A DNA stretch of 64,000 nucleotides, from NCBI GenBank assembly GCA_021030915.1, contig JAGEMR010000014.1:186001-250000 (forward strand). Direction: 5' to 3'. Shown here in pieces: positions 33,701-45,374 of the stretch. The first letter of the stretch is position 1, and each line of letters opens with the position of its first letter. Both the position numbers and the translations under genes were made by a program. The stretch comes from Astrothelium macrocarpum. Lineage: Eukaryota; Ascomycota; Dothideomycetes; Trypetheliales; Trypetheliaceae. The notes beneath the pieces were generated by a model. It was given only the letters and a program-made list of their open reading frames with translations. It searched no databases and was not told the origin of the DNA.

Positions 33701-36700
33701 TGGTTGCAGTGAAAATGGACTTTTGCCAGAGACGATCACAGGTCCGAGAATCTCTGGTATTCAATTGCTCAGAACCGAGCCGCCAATCGGGCCTGCTGTC
33801 CCCACATGACGCCAAAGGGTAATAGTGTCTCGCATCTGGTCATGAAAACAAAGAAAGTCAACCGTTCACAGGCTTCTCCTGCATGAACCCGCGGCCTTGA
33901 AGGACCAGAAGCTGCAGGTATTGACGGATGAAGAGACTACGCAGCTATGCCATCATTTGCTTACTCGGCCTAGCACAAGAGCTCGGAACAGGCCATGTCG
34001 TGATACCCCAAGCAGGCCACGTTATCTGCAAGCTGCCGAGACGTCAATGAAAACCCGTAATCGAAGCCGTGTTACGATGATGGTATTCTGGTGCCGAGGT
34101 CAACTGCAAGAGTCTGGAGTGTGCCTCTCGCAGAAACATATGCAGCGAAACAGCGACCAGCCCTCAGTTCAATAAGGAACCGACCAATGAATAGGTAGCA
34201 CAATTAATCTGTCAGCATTATGTGACAATACTGATGCAATACGACCAAGCTGTGCAGATGGAGGAAAGCGCGAATTTCATCGACTGCAAGTTGTACGTCT
34301 CGAGGGACGGCTTGAACTTTCCCAAAATGTCAATACTCGAAAGAAGGAGAATCAACCTACTCCGAGATTTTTCCTCCGCCATCACCAAGTCTAGACACCG
34401 TGTCAAGGCTATGTCACGAAGAAGAGTGGACTCTCAAGTCTCCAAAACTCTTGTTTTTAATTCCATGTCAACCTTTATGATAAGAGAGCCAATTTCGCTC
34501 AGCTCCTAGCGCGTACATAAGGTGATTACCAACCTTCAGCTGCCAAGATGGGGCATTGGATACACGAGTAAACGTCTTTTTGGCCAATTTCATGTGATAT
34601 AGAGCGCAACTTGGCGTAAGATGTCAAGACTCCGGATGTAGAGGCAAGCTTGGGGATGCCACCAGGTGCCACAAAATTTGCGCAGGTTTTCAACGCCCTT
34701 TTCGTCAATTCTCGTCGGCGGTACTTCGTTCCCGCAATCGTTGTCTTAAGTTCTATAGAACAAATGCGGTTTCAAGCGGCCTGCCACTTTTATCTATAGC
34801 GATGGTTCACCAAAGCCACGTTCTTGGAACGCCACTGCCGGATGGTCGTGTTGAGCGGTCAAGTTCCGCACCCAAGCGGCAGTGGCTGTTGATGAAAGGA
34901 GCCCTAATTTACCAGAAAGCTTGAATTCGGGAACTTCCGTAATTCCTAGCACAGCACTGAAGTTTTGGGTCCCAAGCCAGACGCATCCCAGCTGTCATAC
35001 AACGAAAGTGGCGGGCGGGAGACAACATGACTCGAGGGCTTGAGTCGCCAATTCCATACAAGACGTCGCCTGTGCCACCACGGCTGTGGTGGATGCTGAC
35101 CCTCGGTTTTGACGCGTTTGGCAAACTGTGCGTTACCAAGGCATCTTTCAGGCTCGGCCTGGTCGGATACAGTACCAAGGTTTAAAGAAAACGTGTAAAT
35201 AAAGTTGATACATGTGAATGTCAGTCACAAAATAAGGCATTGATCAGCAAGGGGAAATTTGACACACGAACAGCTACTGTAAATCATGCTTACCCTACGA
35301 GACGCAAAGGATTCCCAACTATGGCGAATCACAGTCGAAGATCTGGAGTGCCGGATGTTCGGGTTCTCGCTTATCGGCGAGACTGGCCAGCAGGGCGCAA
35401 GTTTGTCGACGCTGCCCGCCTTGGCTAATTCTACCATGGAACCTTGCGCGCTTAATGGACCCGGTGAGTACGGTTAGGCACCAACGAAGAACATTTGATG
35501 ATGCACCATCAACGTCCTCTACTTGTAGACTCCCATCTTCACAGCATATGACAATACTGGATTTCTCCAGAAACTGCTACTTTGTTAGGCTTAAGGTCGA
35601 GAACCATTCAAGTTCATGCCAGACTAACAGGAGCAAGACTGGTTGCCATCCACAAGCTAGGCCGGCTGTTTTGATCAACTCGTCATTATCGGAACTTTCA
35701 GCCGAAATCAATTTTTTCAGCGCGGGACGCTGAGGATGGAGGAAGCAAAAGAATAGAATCCTTATCCAACTTGCCGAGTGATACGTTGGCAACACTTCGG
35801 CCTGCGCGCCGAATGGCGTTCTCATAGAAATGCAGGCTTCTCTGCCGCTTCCAGATAACGTTTGTGACAGTGCTTCCACGGCACGCAAGATGAGTAATAG
35901 AGCTTCTCAGCTCGGAGGATCAGATTCATTCCTCAGACAGTGGCGCAGAAGCTCCATTCATAGTCAACTGATCAAGTGTCGCGAAGTAGTTTGAGATTTC
36001 CCCAAGCGTTGCCTGTGCGCAAAAGTGAGGCACTGATCCAACGAACGGTCGATATGGAGAAAAGAAAAGCGGATGAAGTGGCAGCGCTGGATGAATAGTC
36101 ATCACTGTCGAGTGCTTGATTGCGAGAAATGAAAGGGAGCATGATGGCTGGAGCGGAGCAATAGCTGTTGTGTTCTTCCACGTTATTGGCAGTCCAAGAG
36201 TATCCGCGCACAAAGTCGTGAACATCATCACCTTAAACAGCCAAGAGCGGCTCCGGTCTAGGAAAAACGCTTGAATGCTAAGTTTCGAAACCTTAGTTAA
36301 TGAGCGCGGCATAATTCGAGCAGATTGCTGCATCGTCGGCTCCCCACACCACGCCAGTTCGGGAGGTCAAGTAGTGAGGTGATAAGGTACATAAGCGAAT
36401 TAATGTTGCAAACGACCAACAATAATGCTGCAACAATGAGTAGCCAGCAGTTCTGATGTAGATCATGGCAGTTAAAAGTCAAAAGCCTGTTGCTAGTGGC
36501 AGTGACCGGTCGTAAACGTGCCCGTTTTGGGTGGATTTGCAATTCATCTTCTGTGTTTGGGAAGATGGCCGCAATGAAGAGGCCGGCGATTGAAGATTTT
36601 CCGGCCGCCGAGTGCATAAGTCAGGCTCAACGTCGTACACATCCCTTCCTTTCTACGGCTGTCACGGCATACATTACACAGCAAAACTATGGAGCAAGCC

Positions 36701-37405
36701 GGCTGGATCCGTTCAGCTGTAGCAATGTAGAGCACGTATCGTGTTGACAGCTTACTTAGCATTCTCAGATCGGCTCAGCGGTAACGTTGTCTAGTCGTTA
36801 GGGCTGTGATGTCCTGCATTGCCAGCAGTGACGGCAAGCCTGCCATGACAGCGGCATAGGTGAGGAACGCTACCACGGTTGCGGCAGATCCATCAAGTAG
36901 CTAGGTGCAGAAGCCACCGGATACGTGACCAGCGGTATCCCAGTCCCTACATTGCCTACCGCAGTGGGTCTAGCCATCCGTGAGCCATGTTTTCCTTTCG
37001 TCTGTCAGACCCTTTGTTAAAGCATGGCAAGAAGATTAGAGCAAATCAGTATCGCCCAGATCCATCAACAGGCCTGAAATGTCCCAGATCCCCGGACTTC
37101 GGACGTGGGGACTCGACATGGCGTAGTAGATTTACCAGACAAAAGCTGACCGTTTCCTAACGGTCTTCAGTCTGGACTATCTTCTTGTTCAATCATTCAT
37201 CCATCTTTTTCAGCTGTGCTGCTGTGGATCTGGGGAAGACTAGACACTGCCCCAATAAGTGTGGTAGAGTCTCCCAGGGATTGACATCGATGACCACTCC
37301 TAAACTGAATATCCAGATATATATCAGTTCACGACCCTGTCGGTGAAGTCCTTGGAGTTTTTAATACAAGCACAGATTATTATAGCATCGATTACATCTT
37401 TCCTC
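30791..37405. other. Gene-poor 6.6-kb stretch
   Basis: I find no supportable gene. Many overlapping short frames occur on both strands with no family signature (the longest are 33399-33809 plus, and 35926-36333 and 36297-36617 minus). The last two have hydrophobic stretches such as CWLLIVAALLLVVCNINSLMYLI and may be remains of a membrane-protein gene. No terminal repeats or reverse-transcriptase motifs seen. Confidence 0.45.
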
Positions 37406-39625
37406 ATGGCTCTATTCTATACCTTCTTCTTTTGCTTCTCTTTCATTTGTGTCTCGGCAGTCTTCAAATGGATCATCGCTGGACGTCGTAATCGCCTGCC
37501 TGCAGGTGTTCAACAGCTTCCTGGCCCCAAGGGTAGGTGTCTGTCGTGGAGAAATGTTCTGATCATGTTTCTGTTGAATGACTGGTTGACACGGATACGA
37601 TAGGTCTTCCTTTCATTGGATCAGTACACGAGCTGCCCGCGCAATGCAGCTGGCTCAAATTTGCCGACTGGGCTCGAGAGTACGGTCCCATTTATCAGGT
37701 GAACCTCGGTGGTGTCAACCATATTTGGATATCCAAAGAACGTATCGCCCATGATCTCCTGTCGAAACGAGCAGCCATCTATTCTGATCGACCTCATATT
37801 CCTGCGCTTATCGATGACAATCGAACTAGCGCACAATATCTACCTCTTTTAAGCAGAAATGGTATGTCAAACATCGATCGATCCCACATTCAGAAAGGAG
37901 CTGATCGGTCTAGATGCCTGGACAAGACAACGCAAGTTTACAAAGCAAATCATGTCCCAATCTGAGAAGGCGGGCTTCTACCAATACCCAGAACTCGAGT
38001 CGAAGCGCATGCTGTATGAAATGATGGAGGAGCCATCGCAATACAACACATCTTTGGAATCGTACATTGCTCGCGTGACTTCCCGCCTGGCTTGGGGAAC
38101 GCCCAAGTCTAGTGATGAGCTGAAACAAAGAGCTCGCGAACTTCTTCTTGGCGTCTCACCGACCGGTGCTCTCGGAAACAAGATCCCTTTTGTCATGAAC
38201 CTTCCTGACTGGCTTTCACCGGCCAAGGCATGGGAAAAGCGAAGAGCAAGGACAGAACGCAAATTCTTCCAGATCATGCAAGGAGATGTAAGGGCAGAAA
38301 TGACAGAAAAGTCAGAAAAACCAAGTTGGACACGCACCTTCTTCGAGAAGCAATCGACATGGGGCTTCAAGGGTGAATTGGAGGGCGCCTATGCCGTTGG
38401 AATGCACGGCATTGCTGGCGCTCTGACTATTGCTGCCCCCATGCAAAGCTTCTGCCTCGCTATGGTACACTACCCTCAATATCAACATCTCCTTCATGAA
38501 GAAATTGATCGCGTTTGCGGCGACCGGCCGCCTTGCTTCCAGGACATGCCAAAAATGCCGGTCCTTCGAGCATTCATCAGAGAGAGTATGAGATGGAGGC
38601 CCGCTGTCCCAACTGGTAGGTCTACTTTTCGTTTAAGCACATGTGATGCGAACTGACGTTCAATCCAGGCATTCCGCACGAGCTCAGTCAAGATGATGTG
38701 TACGAAGGCTATCACCTACCGGCTGGTAGTGTGATGCATGCTTTTGAATGGTAAGTAGATCTAACCTTGTCCTTGGATTCACTGGTTAATCTTTTGCAGG
38801 AGTATATCTCGTGATTCGGAAATGTATCCTGATCCAGAGGCATACAATCCTATGCGCTGGTTAGATCCGGCATATCCGACTTTCAAGGAAGACTTGTCTG
38901 TTCATCCCACCATCACAGGGTACTCGCAGTTTGGCTACGGACGCCGCATCTGTCAAGGCCAAGAAGTTACCGAAGCTGATATGTTTGTTGGTATTGGTTC
39001 AATGGCATGGCTTTTCAACATCTCCAAGGAAGCAGCAGAGGTCGAGTTGGACTCTGGCTACGAAAGCGAGATCGACAGTGTCGTGGACCAAGGATTTGAG
39101 TCGCAAACAAACAAGAAGCCTAGGACGTCGATCGATATCGGCCTTCAGACTCCGCCAAACGAGAAGTACATCGAAGCATCTCTTTCTTCCTCATGGGATG
39201 CGGCCGCTCAAAAGTCATCAACAGAGGAGTCGTCACTAGTGCCCGGAGCCTTCCCAACTTGGGCGACCACAATGAGCTCGCAATCGATACGGCCTTTGAC
39301 ACCTCCTTCCAACCCATCAAAGTCGCATAAACGCTGTACCTCAAACGATTCTCTCGAGTTCATCCGAGCAAATGGCAACGTTCCAGAGCCCACAGTTACT
39401 TCAAAGGCGGCCCTGACCGATCCAACCCTCAAATTCTCGCCTCATCTCATCGCCAAACCCTATCCATTCAAGTTTTCGTTGACGATACGGGATGGTGATC
39501 GTGCTGCTCTCATACGAAAAGAATACGAAAAGTATCGCCAAAATGGTGAGTTTGGAGAAGAACGGGTGTACTGGAAAGGTGGAAGAGCCGGAGACAAGAT
39601 GTATGGCTGGGGCCAAGTGTGGTAG
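37406..39625 (+). CDS. Cytochrome P450 with a large C-terminal insert
   Basis: Five exons: 37406-37532, 37604-37861, 37914-38615, 38669-38750 and 38800-39625 (introns 49-71 bp), coding 664 aa; P450s are usually about 500-530. It is a haem-thiolate monooxygenase, ER-anchored by the hydrophobic N-terminus (first 20 residues) followed by LPGPKGLPFIGS. Motifs in order: helix I AGALT, helix K ESMR (Glu352, Arg355), MYPDPEAYNPMRW, and the haem loop FGYGRRICQG with the ligand Cys441. After WLFNISKEA (about 465) a Ser/Thr/Pro-rich, low-complexity stretch of about 125 residues intervenes before the normal C-terminal end PYPFKFSLTIRDG. No other biosynthetic gene is adjacent, so no cluster is indicated and the substrate is unknown. 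The acceptor of intron 2 (TCTAG, 37913) was chosen over a nearer TTCAG because only it keeps frame and restores DAWTRQRKF. Confidence 0.88.
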
Positions 39626-40466
39626 AGGGTTTGGTAATGATGATTGGGTATTTATCCTCTTTCTTTCTTTCTTTCTTTTTTATGGTTGAAATGAGAGGCG
39701 TGTTTTTTGCATTCTACCAGTCAACCCTTTCTTAGATACTTTTTTCGAGAGTGGATTCGTGAAGCCTGGCGTTGGTTATGTAATCTTCTCTTGGATTGTT
39801 GGTAGAGATATCTTTCATTGCATTCCTTCCTTTACTTCATTTACTTCCTAAGGTCTGTGATCCTGTGTAATTCCCTGATCACTCTGGTGGCGCAGTGTGC
39901 TTCGTGATACTCTATGTAGTTGACGCTCAATGAAATCATATTCCAAATCCTCGGTGCCTTTTTGAGTCATTGTATGATATGTGATATGGAGGGTAATCAG
40001 GTTTACGGGGGTCGCAGGCCCCTCTTTTGTAAGTCTGCGAATTGCTCTTATCTCCACTTGATATGGCTTTCCATGTTGGTGGCCTTTGTTTCAGAATATT
40101 CCCTATCGCATCCATTCACGATAGGCGGGCTGCAGCACATGTCTAATGCCACGCGTCGCTCACCGTCGTATGCTTGCTCATGATCCTGCGATTGGTAAGA
40201 CTTGTTCTTGGATGAGGTTCATCATATACGATGCAACAACTCGGTCAATTAGGGGCCAGTGTGACAGCGCATGTGATTTTACTACCATAATCCCTGCCTA
40301 GGGTCTTACCCAATCTGGAAATTCATTTCAGTGACTGCGATTTATCCATTATCACTCCTCTTATATTTGGTGAATTGGGTAGTCAAATTCTTCAGACTGC
40401 TGTGCCTGCCACGACCTGGTGGCCCTCAAGTCTGTTCCTCATAATATTGACACTTTAATAGCCAGG
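39626..40466. other. Intergenic region between P450 and NatB subunit
   Basis: Contains a short (TTTC)n tract at about 39658-39680 just after the P450 stop, then T-rich sequence. No gene supported. Confidence 0.4.
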
Positions 40467-41291
40467 ATGGCTTTGCGTAGGATGAGAGTGGACGATTTGT
40501 GGAAATTCTCTGCCTGCAACATGGACCCATTGACGGAGACTTATAGCTATAGCTTTTACTGTGACTATATAATCAAATGGCCCATGTTTTGCCGCGTACT
40601 AGAAGGTCCCACAGGCAATATCGAGGCTTACAGTAAGCAAATTTCCATCCATCGTGTATCTTATCCTTTCGAGATTCGATGATCTTGTTTTCTACAAGAC
40701 AAATTTCTTGTTTAGATACAGACTTGTTTTATAACAAGAAATGGCTTTCATCTCGTGCTAATGATCTTAATGCAAAAGTCCTTGGCAAAGTCGAAGACTC
40801 CCCATTTCCTCCGCCGAATCCGCCTTACGATCCCGACACCAATACTGATGATCGCTACTTGCCATGGCACGCTCACATCACCGCCGTGACTGTTGCACCG
40901 CAGTATCGTCGGATGGGGCATGCAACACGTCTCGTCCGCGCCCTCGAGACAGCTGCTGATGCACAAAACGCATGGTTTGTGGACCTTTTTGTGAGAGTCG
41001 AGAACGAGGTAGCAATTGAGTTTTATAAGAAGCTCGGGTACGTACGCTGTTCCAATTGCGCATTTAAAACTTTATTCAGGAAGAGGATTCGCTGCTATTC
41101 TTCTTAAATGTCATAGATACTTTGCAAGATCTAACAAACGCAGATACTCGGTCTTCCGGCGCATCCCCGGCTACTATAATGACAAAGACGATGCGTTCGA
41201 TATGCGAAAGCCGCTCAAGCGCGACAAGGATCGAAAGCATATACGCGAGGACGGTGAGAAGCACTTGGTCGATCCTACCGACGTATGGTGA
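40467..41291 (+). CDS. NAT3: N-alpha-acetyltransferase NatB catalytic subunit (Naa20)
   Basis: Three exons: 40467-40632, 40779-41037 and 41144-41291, with introns of 146 bp (GTAAGC...AAAAG, GCTAAT branch) and 106 bp (GTACGT...GCAG, CTAAC branch), coding 190 aa. It acetylates the N-terminal Met of nascent proteins beginning Met-Asp, Met-Glu, Met-Asn or Met-Gln, on the ribosome with its auxiliary subunit. The start RRMRVDDLWKF and NMDPLTETYSYSFYCDY are the Naa20 signature. The GNAT fold follows: HITAVTVAPQYRRMGHA carries the acetyl-CoA loop (Arg-Arg-Met-Gly-His-Ala), then FVDLFVRVENEVAIEFYKKL and GYSVFRRIPGYY, then DAFDMRKPLKRD. A Pro-rich insert (PFPPPNPPYDPD) sits before the acetyl-CoA loop, as in other fungal orthologues. 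The acceptor of intron 1 is supported by AY-ILGK continuity. Confidence 0.92.
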
Positions 41292-41845
41292 ATGAGGCGA
41301 GGTATAGTCACAAACTATATGGGATTGCAGCAAGGCGTTGGTTGTTGGACCTGTTCAAAAAAGCTGCATTGCTTGGCGTTCGAAGCTTCGAATGATGGCA
41401 GCTCTCTGCTTGAGCGCTCCCTTTTCATGACTTCAAGATCTTACAGGATTTGCACATGGGCGTCTTAGGAGCGACTTTATACGTCAATACGCTGTCCAAA
41501 AGTTGATCTATAGATACATGAAGCAAATGGACCTCCACACTCCTTCAATCCAGTCAAAGACAGGCTTATTAAGGAAGCAGTCCACGGCATTCCTCAAGCT
41601 TTGGTCTATGCAGTGATTCTAGTGATAATCGCATTCTATTCCTATTGTACAAAAAAAAAGCAAAATATCCCCTTGGTATCCTCGAACTATAACGCCGCAA
41701 GCTCTCCACGCAACGCCAATGATTCGAGCCCAACCATTGTCGGCCCTACCCCTAATTAGACCCATCGAGCAACTCATGCACACTGTCCTCCTCCCTTTGC
41801 CCAGCCACTGAACCTCCTCCACGCAACCCAGCCCACGATCCCAAC
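41292..41845. other. Convergent 3' region, NatB subunit and THO1-like gene
   Basis: 554 bp between stop codons of opposite genes. An A-rich tract lies near 41652. No gene seen. Confidence 0.4.
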
Positions 41846-42733
41846 CTATGAGCCAAACTTCTTCTTCCTAGCCTCCGCCGCCGCCTTGTCGCCTTCATTC
41901 ATCCAACTCGGATACCCCCCCTCACCCCTCACCTTCTCCCTTCCTCCCTCACCCCTATTCCCACCACCACCACCACCACCACCACCACCACCCCTCCTCC
42001 CCCCACCTCTACCACCCCTACCCCTAAACCCTCTCCGCCCCCTCTTCCGTCTCCCATCATCCTCACCTTCACCATCCCTCCCCCTTTTCCGCCCCGACCG
42101 CTCCGGCAACGCCTCATCCAGCCCCCTCAGCGTATCCGCATCGGCCTCGGTGATGCCAAACTTCTTCTGCCGCTCCAGCTGCGCAATGTCCTCGAGCGCC
42201 GCCGCGTTCGTCTCGGCGCTGTTGGTCGACTTGAACTTCTCGAAGCGCGCGCGCCGCCGCGCGAGCTCTTCGTCCAGCTGCGTGGCGCCGAGGCCGGCGG
42301 AGAAGTCTTCGGCCGGCGCTTTGGCTTCGGTGGCGGTGGTGCTGGGTGCGTCGCCTGTGGCTTCGGGGGCGAGCGCGTCAGCGTCGGCTGCTGGGGCGGT
42401 GGGTTCGTCGGATGTTGTGGGAGGCGCGTCGGTGGCAGCGTTGTCTGTGTCGGGGTTTGGGTTGGGAGTGGTTTGATTCTTGGCGGACTCTTTTTTGGCG
42501 CTGGTAGCAGAAGCAGATGCTGTAGAGGTGTTGGCTACTTCTGCGGTCTCTGCAGCGGCGGTAGTGGTTCCGTTGGTGGTCGTCGTGGAGGGAGCAGCAG
42601 CTGTCCCCTTTGCTTTACGATCAGCATCGTTCAAACGCGCAATCAGTTCATCCTTTTTGCCACTTGAGGGAAGCTCGCGCGATTTGAGTAGAGCTTGAAG
42701 CTCGGCGACCTTCATTTTGGCATATTCCGCCAT
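41846..42733 (-). CDS. THO1: SAP-domain protein of the THO1/SARNP family
   Basis: A single exon of 295 aa. It is a nuclear DNA/RNA-binding factor linked to mRNA export (Tho1 in yeast, SARNP/CIP29 in animals). The N-terminal SAP domain (about 1-38) reads KMKVAELQALLKSRELPSSG then KKDELIARLND. A long Ala/Thr/Pro-rich linker (about 40-150) follows, then the Tho1/MOS11-type C-terminal module with ARFEKFKSTN and EKKFGI-like repeats (about 155-205), KRGRD basic stretches and an RGG/poly-Gly tail: 11 consecutive Gly encoded by repeated GGT (complement of (ACC)n at about 41958-41992). The poly-Gly run is a slippage-prone microsatellite and may vary between strains. Confidence 0.87.
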   Translation of the reverse strand: MAEYAKMKVAELQALLKSRELPSSGKKDELIARLNDADRKAKGTAAAPSTTTTNGTTTAAAETAEVANTSTASASATSAKKESAKNQTTPNPNPDTDNAATDAPPTTSDEPTAPAADADALAPEATGDAPSTTATEAKAPAEDFSAGLGATQLDEELARRRARFEKFKSTNSAETNAAALEDIAQLERQKKFGITEADADTLRGLDEALPERSGRKRGRDGEGEDDGRRKRGRRGFRGRGGRGGGRRGGGGGGGGGGGNRGEGGREKVRGEGGYPSWMNEGDKAAAEARKKKFGS

Positions 42734-43261
42734 TGTGTCAGGTTTGGGAGCCCGGAAAGGCTAGCAATGATTTAAGATAGCCACGCGTTTGCTTAGAGGC
42801 GAGGAATTGATACGTATGAATAAGGGCAAATTGAAAGCTAGACAAATCCAGAGCAACCTGGAAGAGGAATGATAGTGGGCGAAAGCTATCGGTGTGGGTG
42901 CAAGTGGATGTGATTGTCACAAGGAGGTCGCGTAGTGTGCGCAGACAATTGAATTGACCTTTCGCGCCGGAATGCGCGCGCCCAATTGGGTTAGGCTCAA
43001 GCTAATCGTTTAGACGGCAATACAATGCATTTCCGATCTGGTGCATCAAGAGACACTATCAAGTATTCAATCCTCGCGTCACATGTGAATGAAGTCAGAA
43101 AATCTTCATCATTTTTAATCTCTCGATCTGCCAATTCGCATCATGCTAACCGAGACGCCTAAAATGCTACTTCATAGCTTTATTTCGCCTGGGTATCAGG
43201 TCATATTTACACATGTCAAAATTGTCATGAAAACCATCTTTTGATAACTCCAAGACTACAA
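42734..43261. promoter_or_regulatory. Upstream region of THO1-like gene and 3' flank of rtf2
   Basis: 528 bp between two minus-strand genes. No further feature recognised. Confidence 0.35.
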
Positions 43262-44263
43262 TCATCTTTTTGCGCCTGCGGGTATCGAGAATCCACGCGT
43301 CATAAAATCGCTGCTCGTGCCGGACGGCTTCTTTGAATCTCGTGAAGAGAAAAGACCTTTCAAATTCTCATTTGCTTCTTGCTTTCTGCGCTTGTTTGAC
43401 TGCTCCTGCTCTTGGAGGACCTTGGCGGTGAGAGAAGCCGTAGAGGCATTTTTAATTGTGGCATCTTTAGATCTTTGGGCTGGAGAGGCTGTTCTCACAA
43501 TTCGTTCACCATTTTTGTCAACGGTGTTGCCAGCGGCAGCATTCTTGGAACCGACTTCTGTTGCCTCCGGATTCTTTTTGCGCTTCTTGTTCCCTGACGC
43601 TTTCTTCAATGAATGCGAAAGCCCTTGCTCTCGAAGATTTCGTATCCGCAGGGAGAGTCTTGCAATGTCCGTCTCGGCTGTTGGGAGGATTGTGATTATG
43701 TCGTTCGAAGCATAAGACGTATTGCACTGGAACACGCATTAATCATCCCGATTGACATAACCTAGAGCAACCAAACTCACCGTCATGCACAACTCTCCAG
43801 AAACCTCCTTTACAGCACTCGCGGAAAACACGTGCCCACAAGGCACGATATAGACTGCTTTCGCACCAGCGCCTAATCTCTCGTTTGTGATGGGACACTT
43901 CCACTGCTCTGTTTTCGTAGATCCGTTTTGCTCTGTTTCAGAGTCGGAGTCGACGGTGAATTTTACATCTACCACATCCTTCAGGCTCTTGACTGCACCC
44001 TGGAAGATAGCCTCGGCTTCGATTTTTCTGGTCTCATCTTCAGACGGGAGAAGATGTTCGATGATTGAGTCTTTGTTGTAAAGCTTACCATTACAATCTG
44101 ACACTATCGGCGTAGCGAGTGGTTTCTGCGAGAGTGGGTCGGTAGTCCAGTAGTATTCTTGCTGCGAATGTTGCGATTCTTTCAACTCGGTTGCAGACGG
44201 ATTTCGGGCAGCCTCTTTGACCAGTTCGCGACGCAAAGGGATTGATCCACCATCATTACCCAT
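43262..44263 (-). CDS. rtf2: Replication termination factor 2 (Rtf2)
   Basis: Two exons, minus strand: 44263-43781 and 43726-43262 (54-bp intron, GTGAGT...TCCAG), coding 315 aa. Rtf2 is a nuclear protein with a RING/U-box-like fold. It works at stalled replication forks in fission yeast, where it also influences splicing. The start MGNDGGSIPLRRELVKEAAR is diagnostic of the family. The C2HC2-type region includes CPITNERLG and VPCGHVFSASAVKEV, and the tail is basic (KKRKK, RSKDAT). Splicing joins ELCMT to CNTSYASNDIITILP, completing the zinc-ribbon-like half. It stands head-to-head with the 44488 gene, with 224 bp between start codons. Confidence 0.92.
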
Positions 44264-44487
44264 GATTTGGGAGGTTTAAGGGGTATTGCTCAACGTCTAG
44301 TAAGTGGTCGTTGTTTGAATGAAACTGGTGGATGTGCAAAAGCGTGTATCTTGAGAGACCAACCTCACAAAAGGCGGTGTGCCCTTTCTGCCGCTTCAGC
44401 TCTCATCTCTCGACGTAATGCTGTTAACTGAGAACTGAGAGGATAAGGCTTCTTTCTTCGTGGCTTACTTTTTAGGCATCTGGCCTC
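44264..44487. promoter_or_regulatory. Short bidirectional promoter, rtf2 and the 44488 gene
   Basis: Only 224 bp separate divergent ATGs, so the two genes must share promoter sequence. No individual element could be assigned with certainty. Confidence 0.5.
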
Positions 44488-45374
44488 ATGATGGCTGATG
44501 GAGGCGGTTTCGTCATATCAGGGCTGACATCGCCTCCGTTATCTACGATTTCTTCAACCATTACGCCGTCTCTTCCGCACCCACGTAGTCACAGCTTGGT
44601 TGCAGGAAGTCCCAAGGAGGCGACCTTTGTTCGGTTTGTGAACCAAAGCATTGACCGAATTCAAAATCGCTATGCAAATAGAAGTGGAGCAGGTGAGCCA
44701 CATCTAGAGGAAAAGGGATACACCAGCTTCAAACAAGCTGCGGAGGACTTTGAACGACTGGTAGATATGATATGGATTTCTGGCACACGTAAGGATGTTT
44801 TCCTCACACCGTAATGCATTGGTGCCGCTCTCCAACGGTTCAAAACTCGGATTGTAGCTTGTCGTTCATAAATTGTTAATATATCCAGCCCATGTAGCTG
44901 ATTTAAACACATCCTACAGCCTCACTCCAGATAAACTTCCTTTTATCTGTTGCTTTCCTCATACAGACATACATTTCAAACTTGCCTCGTTCGCCAAAGA
45001 CAATGTTCAGACTTCTCGATAAGCTCGATATCGCCTTCGCCTCTCTACTCCAAGGCCGTGACGTTGATAATGGAGAGCCTTTGCCTGGATTTGAGACTGG
45101 CAGGGGAGTAACAGGAACGGAAAAAGTCCGAATCAAAAGCATTGCAGACAATTCTCGGGTTGCAGTTGTTCACGTTATGAGTCAAAATAATACAAACCTA
45201 GATTTAGAGACGGAAGAAACGGACGAAGCCGAGAGCAGCATGGATGAGAACGCCATGGATGATGACCAATCACCTGAAGAGGCTGACTTTGCCATGAACA
45301 TTGCCAGAGTCTATGACAGAACAATTGTTGAGCTAGGCGGCCAACTGGGCGAAAGCAATAATACGCAGGCTTAG
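44488..45374 (+). CDS. Conserved fungal protein of unknown function, 251 aa
   Basis: Two exons, 44488-44788 and 44920-45374 (131-bp intron, GTAAGG...CTACAG). Splicing joins WISGTP to SLQINFLLSVAFLIQTY. The pattern FVRFVNQSIDRIQNRYANR, GYTSFKQAAEDFERLVDMIW and LLDKLDIAFASLLQG is that of a widespread Pezizomycotina family. From memory, some databases name relatives as meiotic recombination proteins, but there is no RecA/Walker motif here and I would not use that name. It is mostly helical with an acidic C-terminus (ETEETDEAESSMDEN). Two ATGs start the frame (44488 and 44491). Confidence 0.75.

Noticed and set aside
33399..33809. 136-codon plus-strand frame with ATG
   Set aside because: No domain, overlapping competing frames on both strands, gene-poor surroundings; length alone is not convincing.
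37862..37893. Nearer acceptor TTCAG for P450 intron 2
   Set aside because: Using it brings an immediate in-frame stop; the TCTAG at 37913 keeps phase and restores the family sequence.
41690..41735. GATTCGAGCCC resembling a tRNA B box
   Set aside because: No A box at the right distance and no acceptor stem complementarity; no tRNA gene was found in the window by eye.
41886..42476. A 196-codon plus-strand frame rich in Pro and Ser
   Set aside because: Antisense to the THO1-like gene; the Pro run is the complement of the poly-Gly tract.
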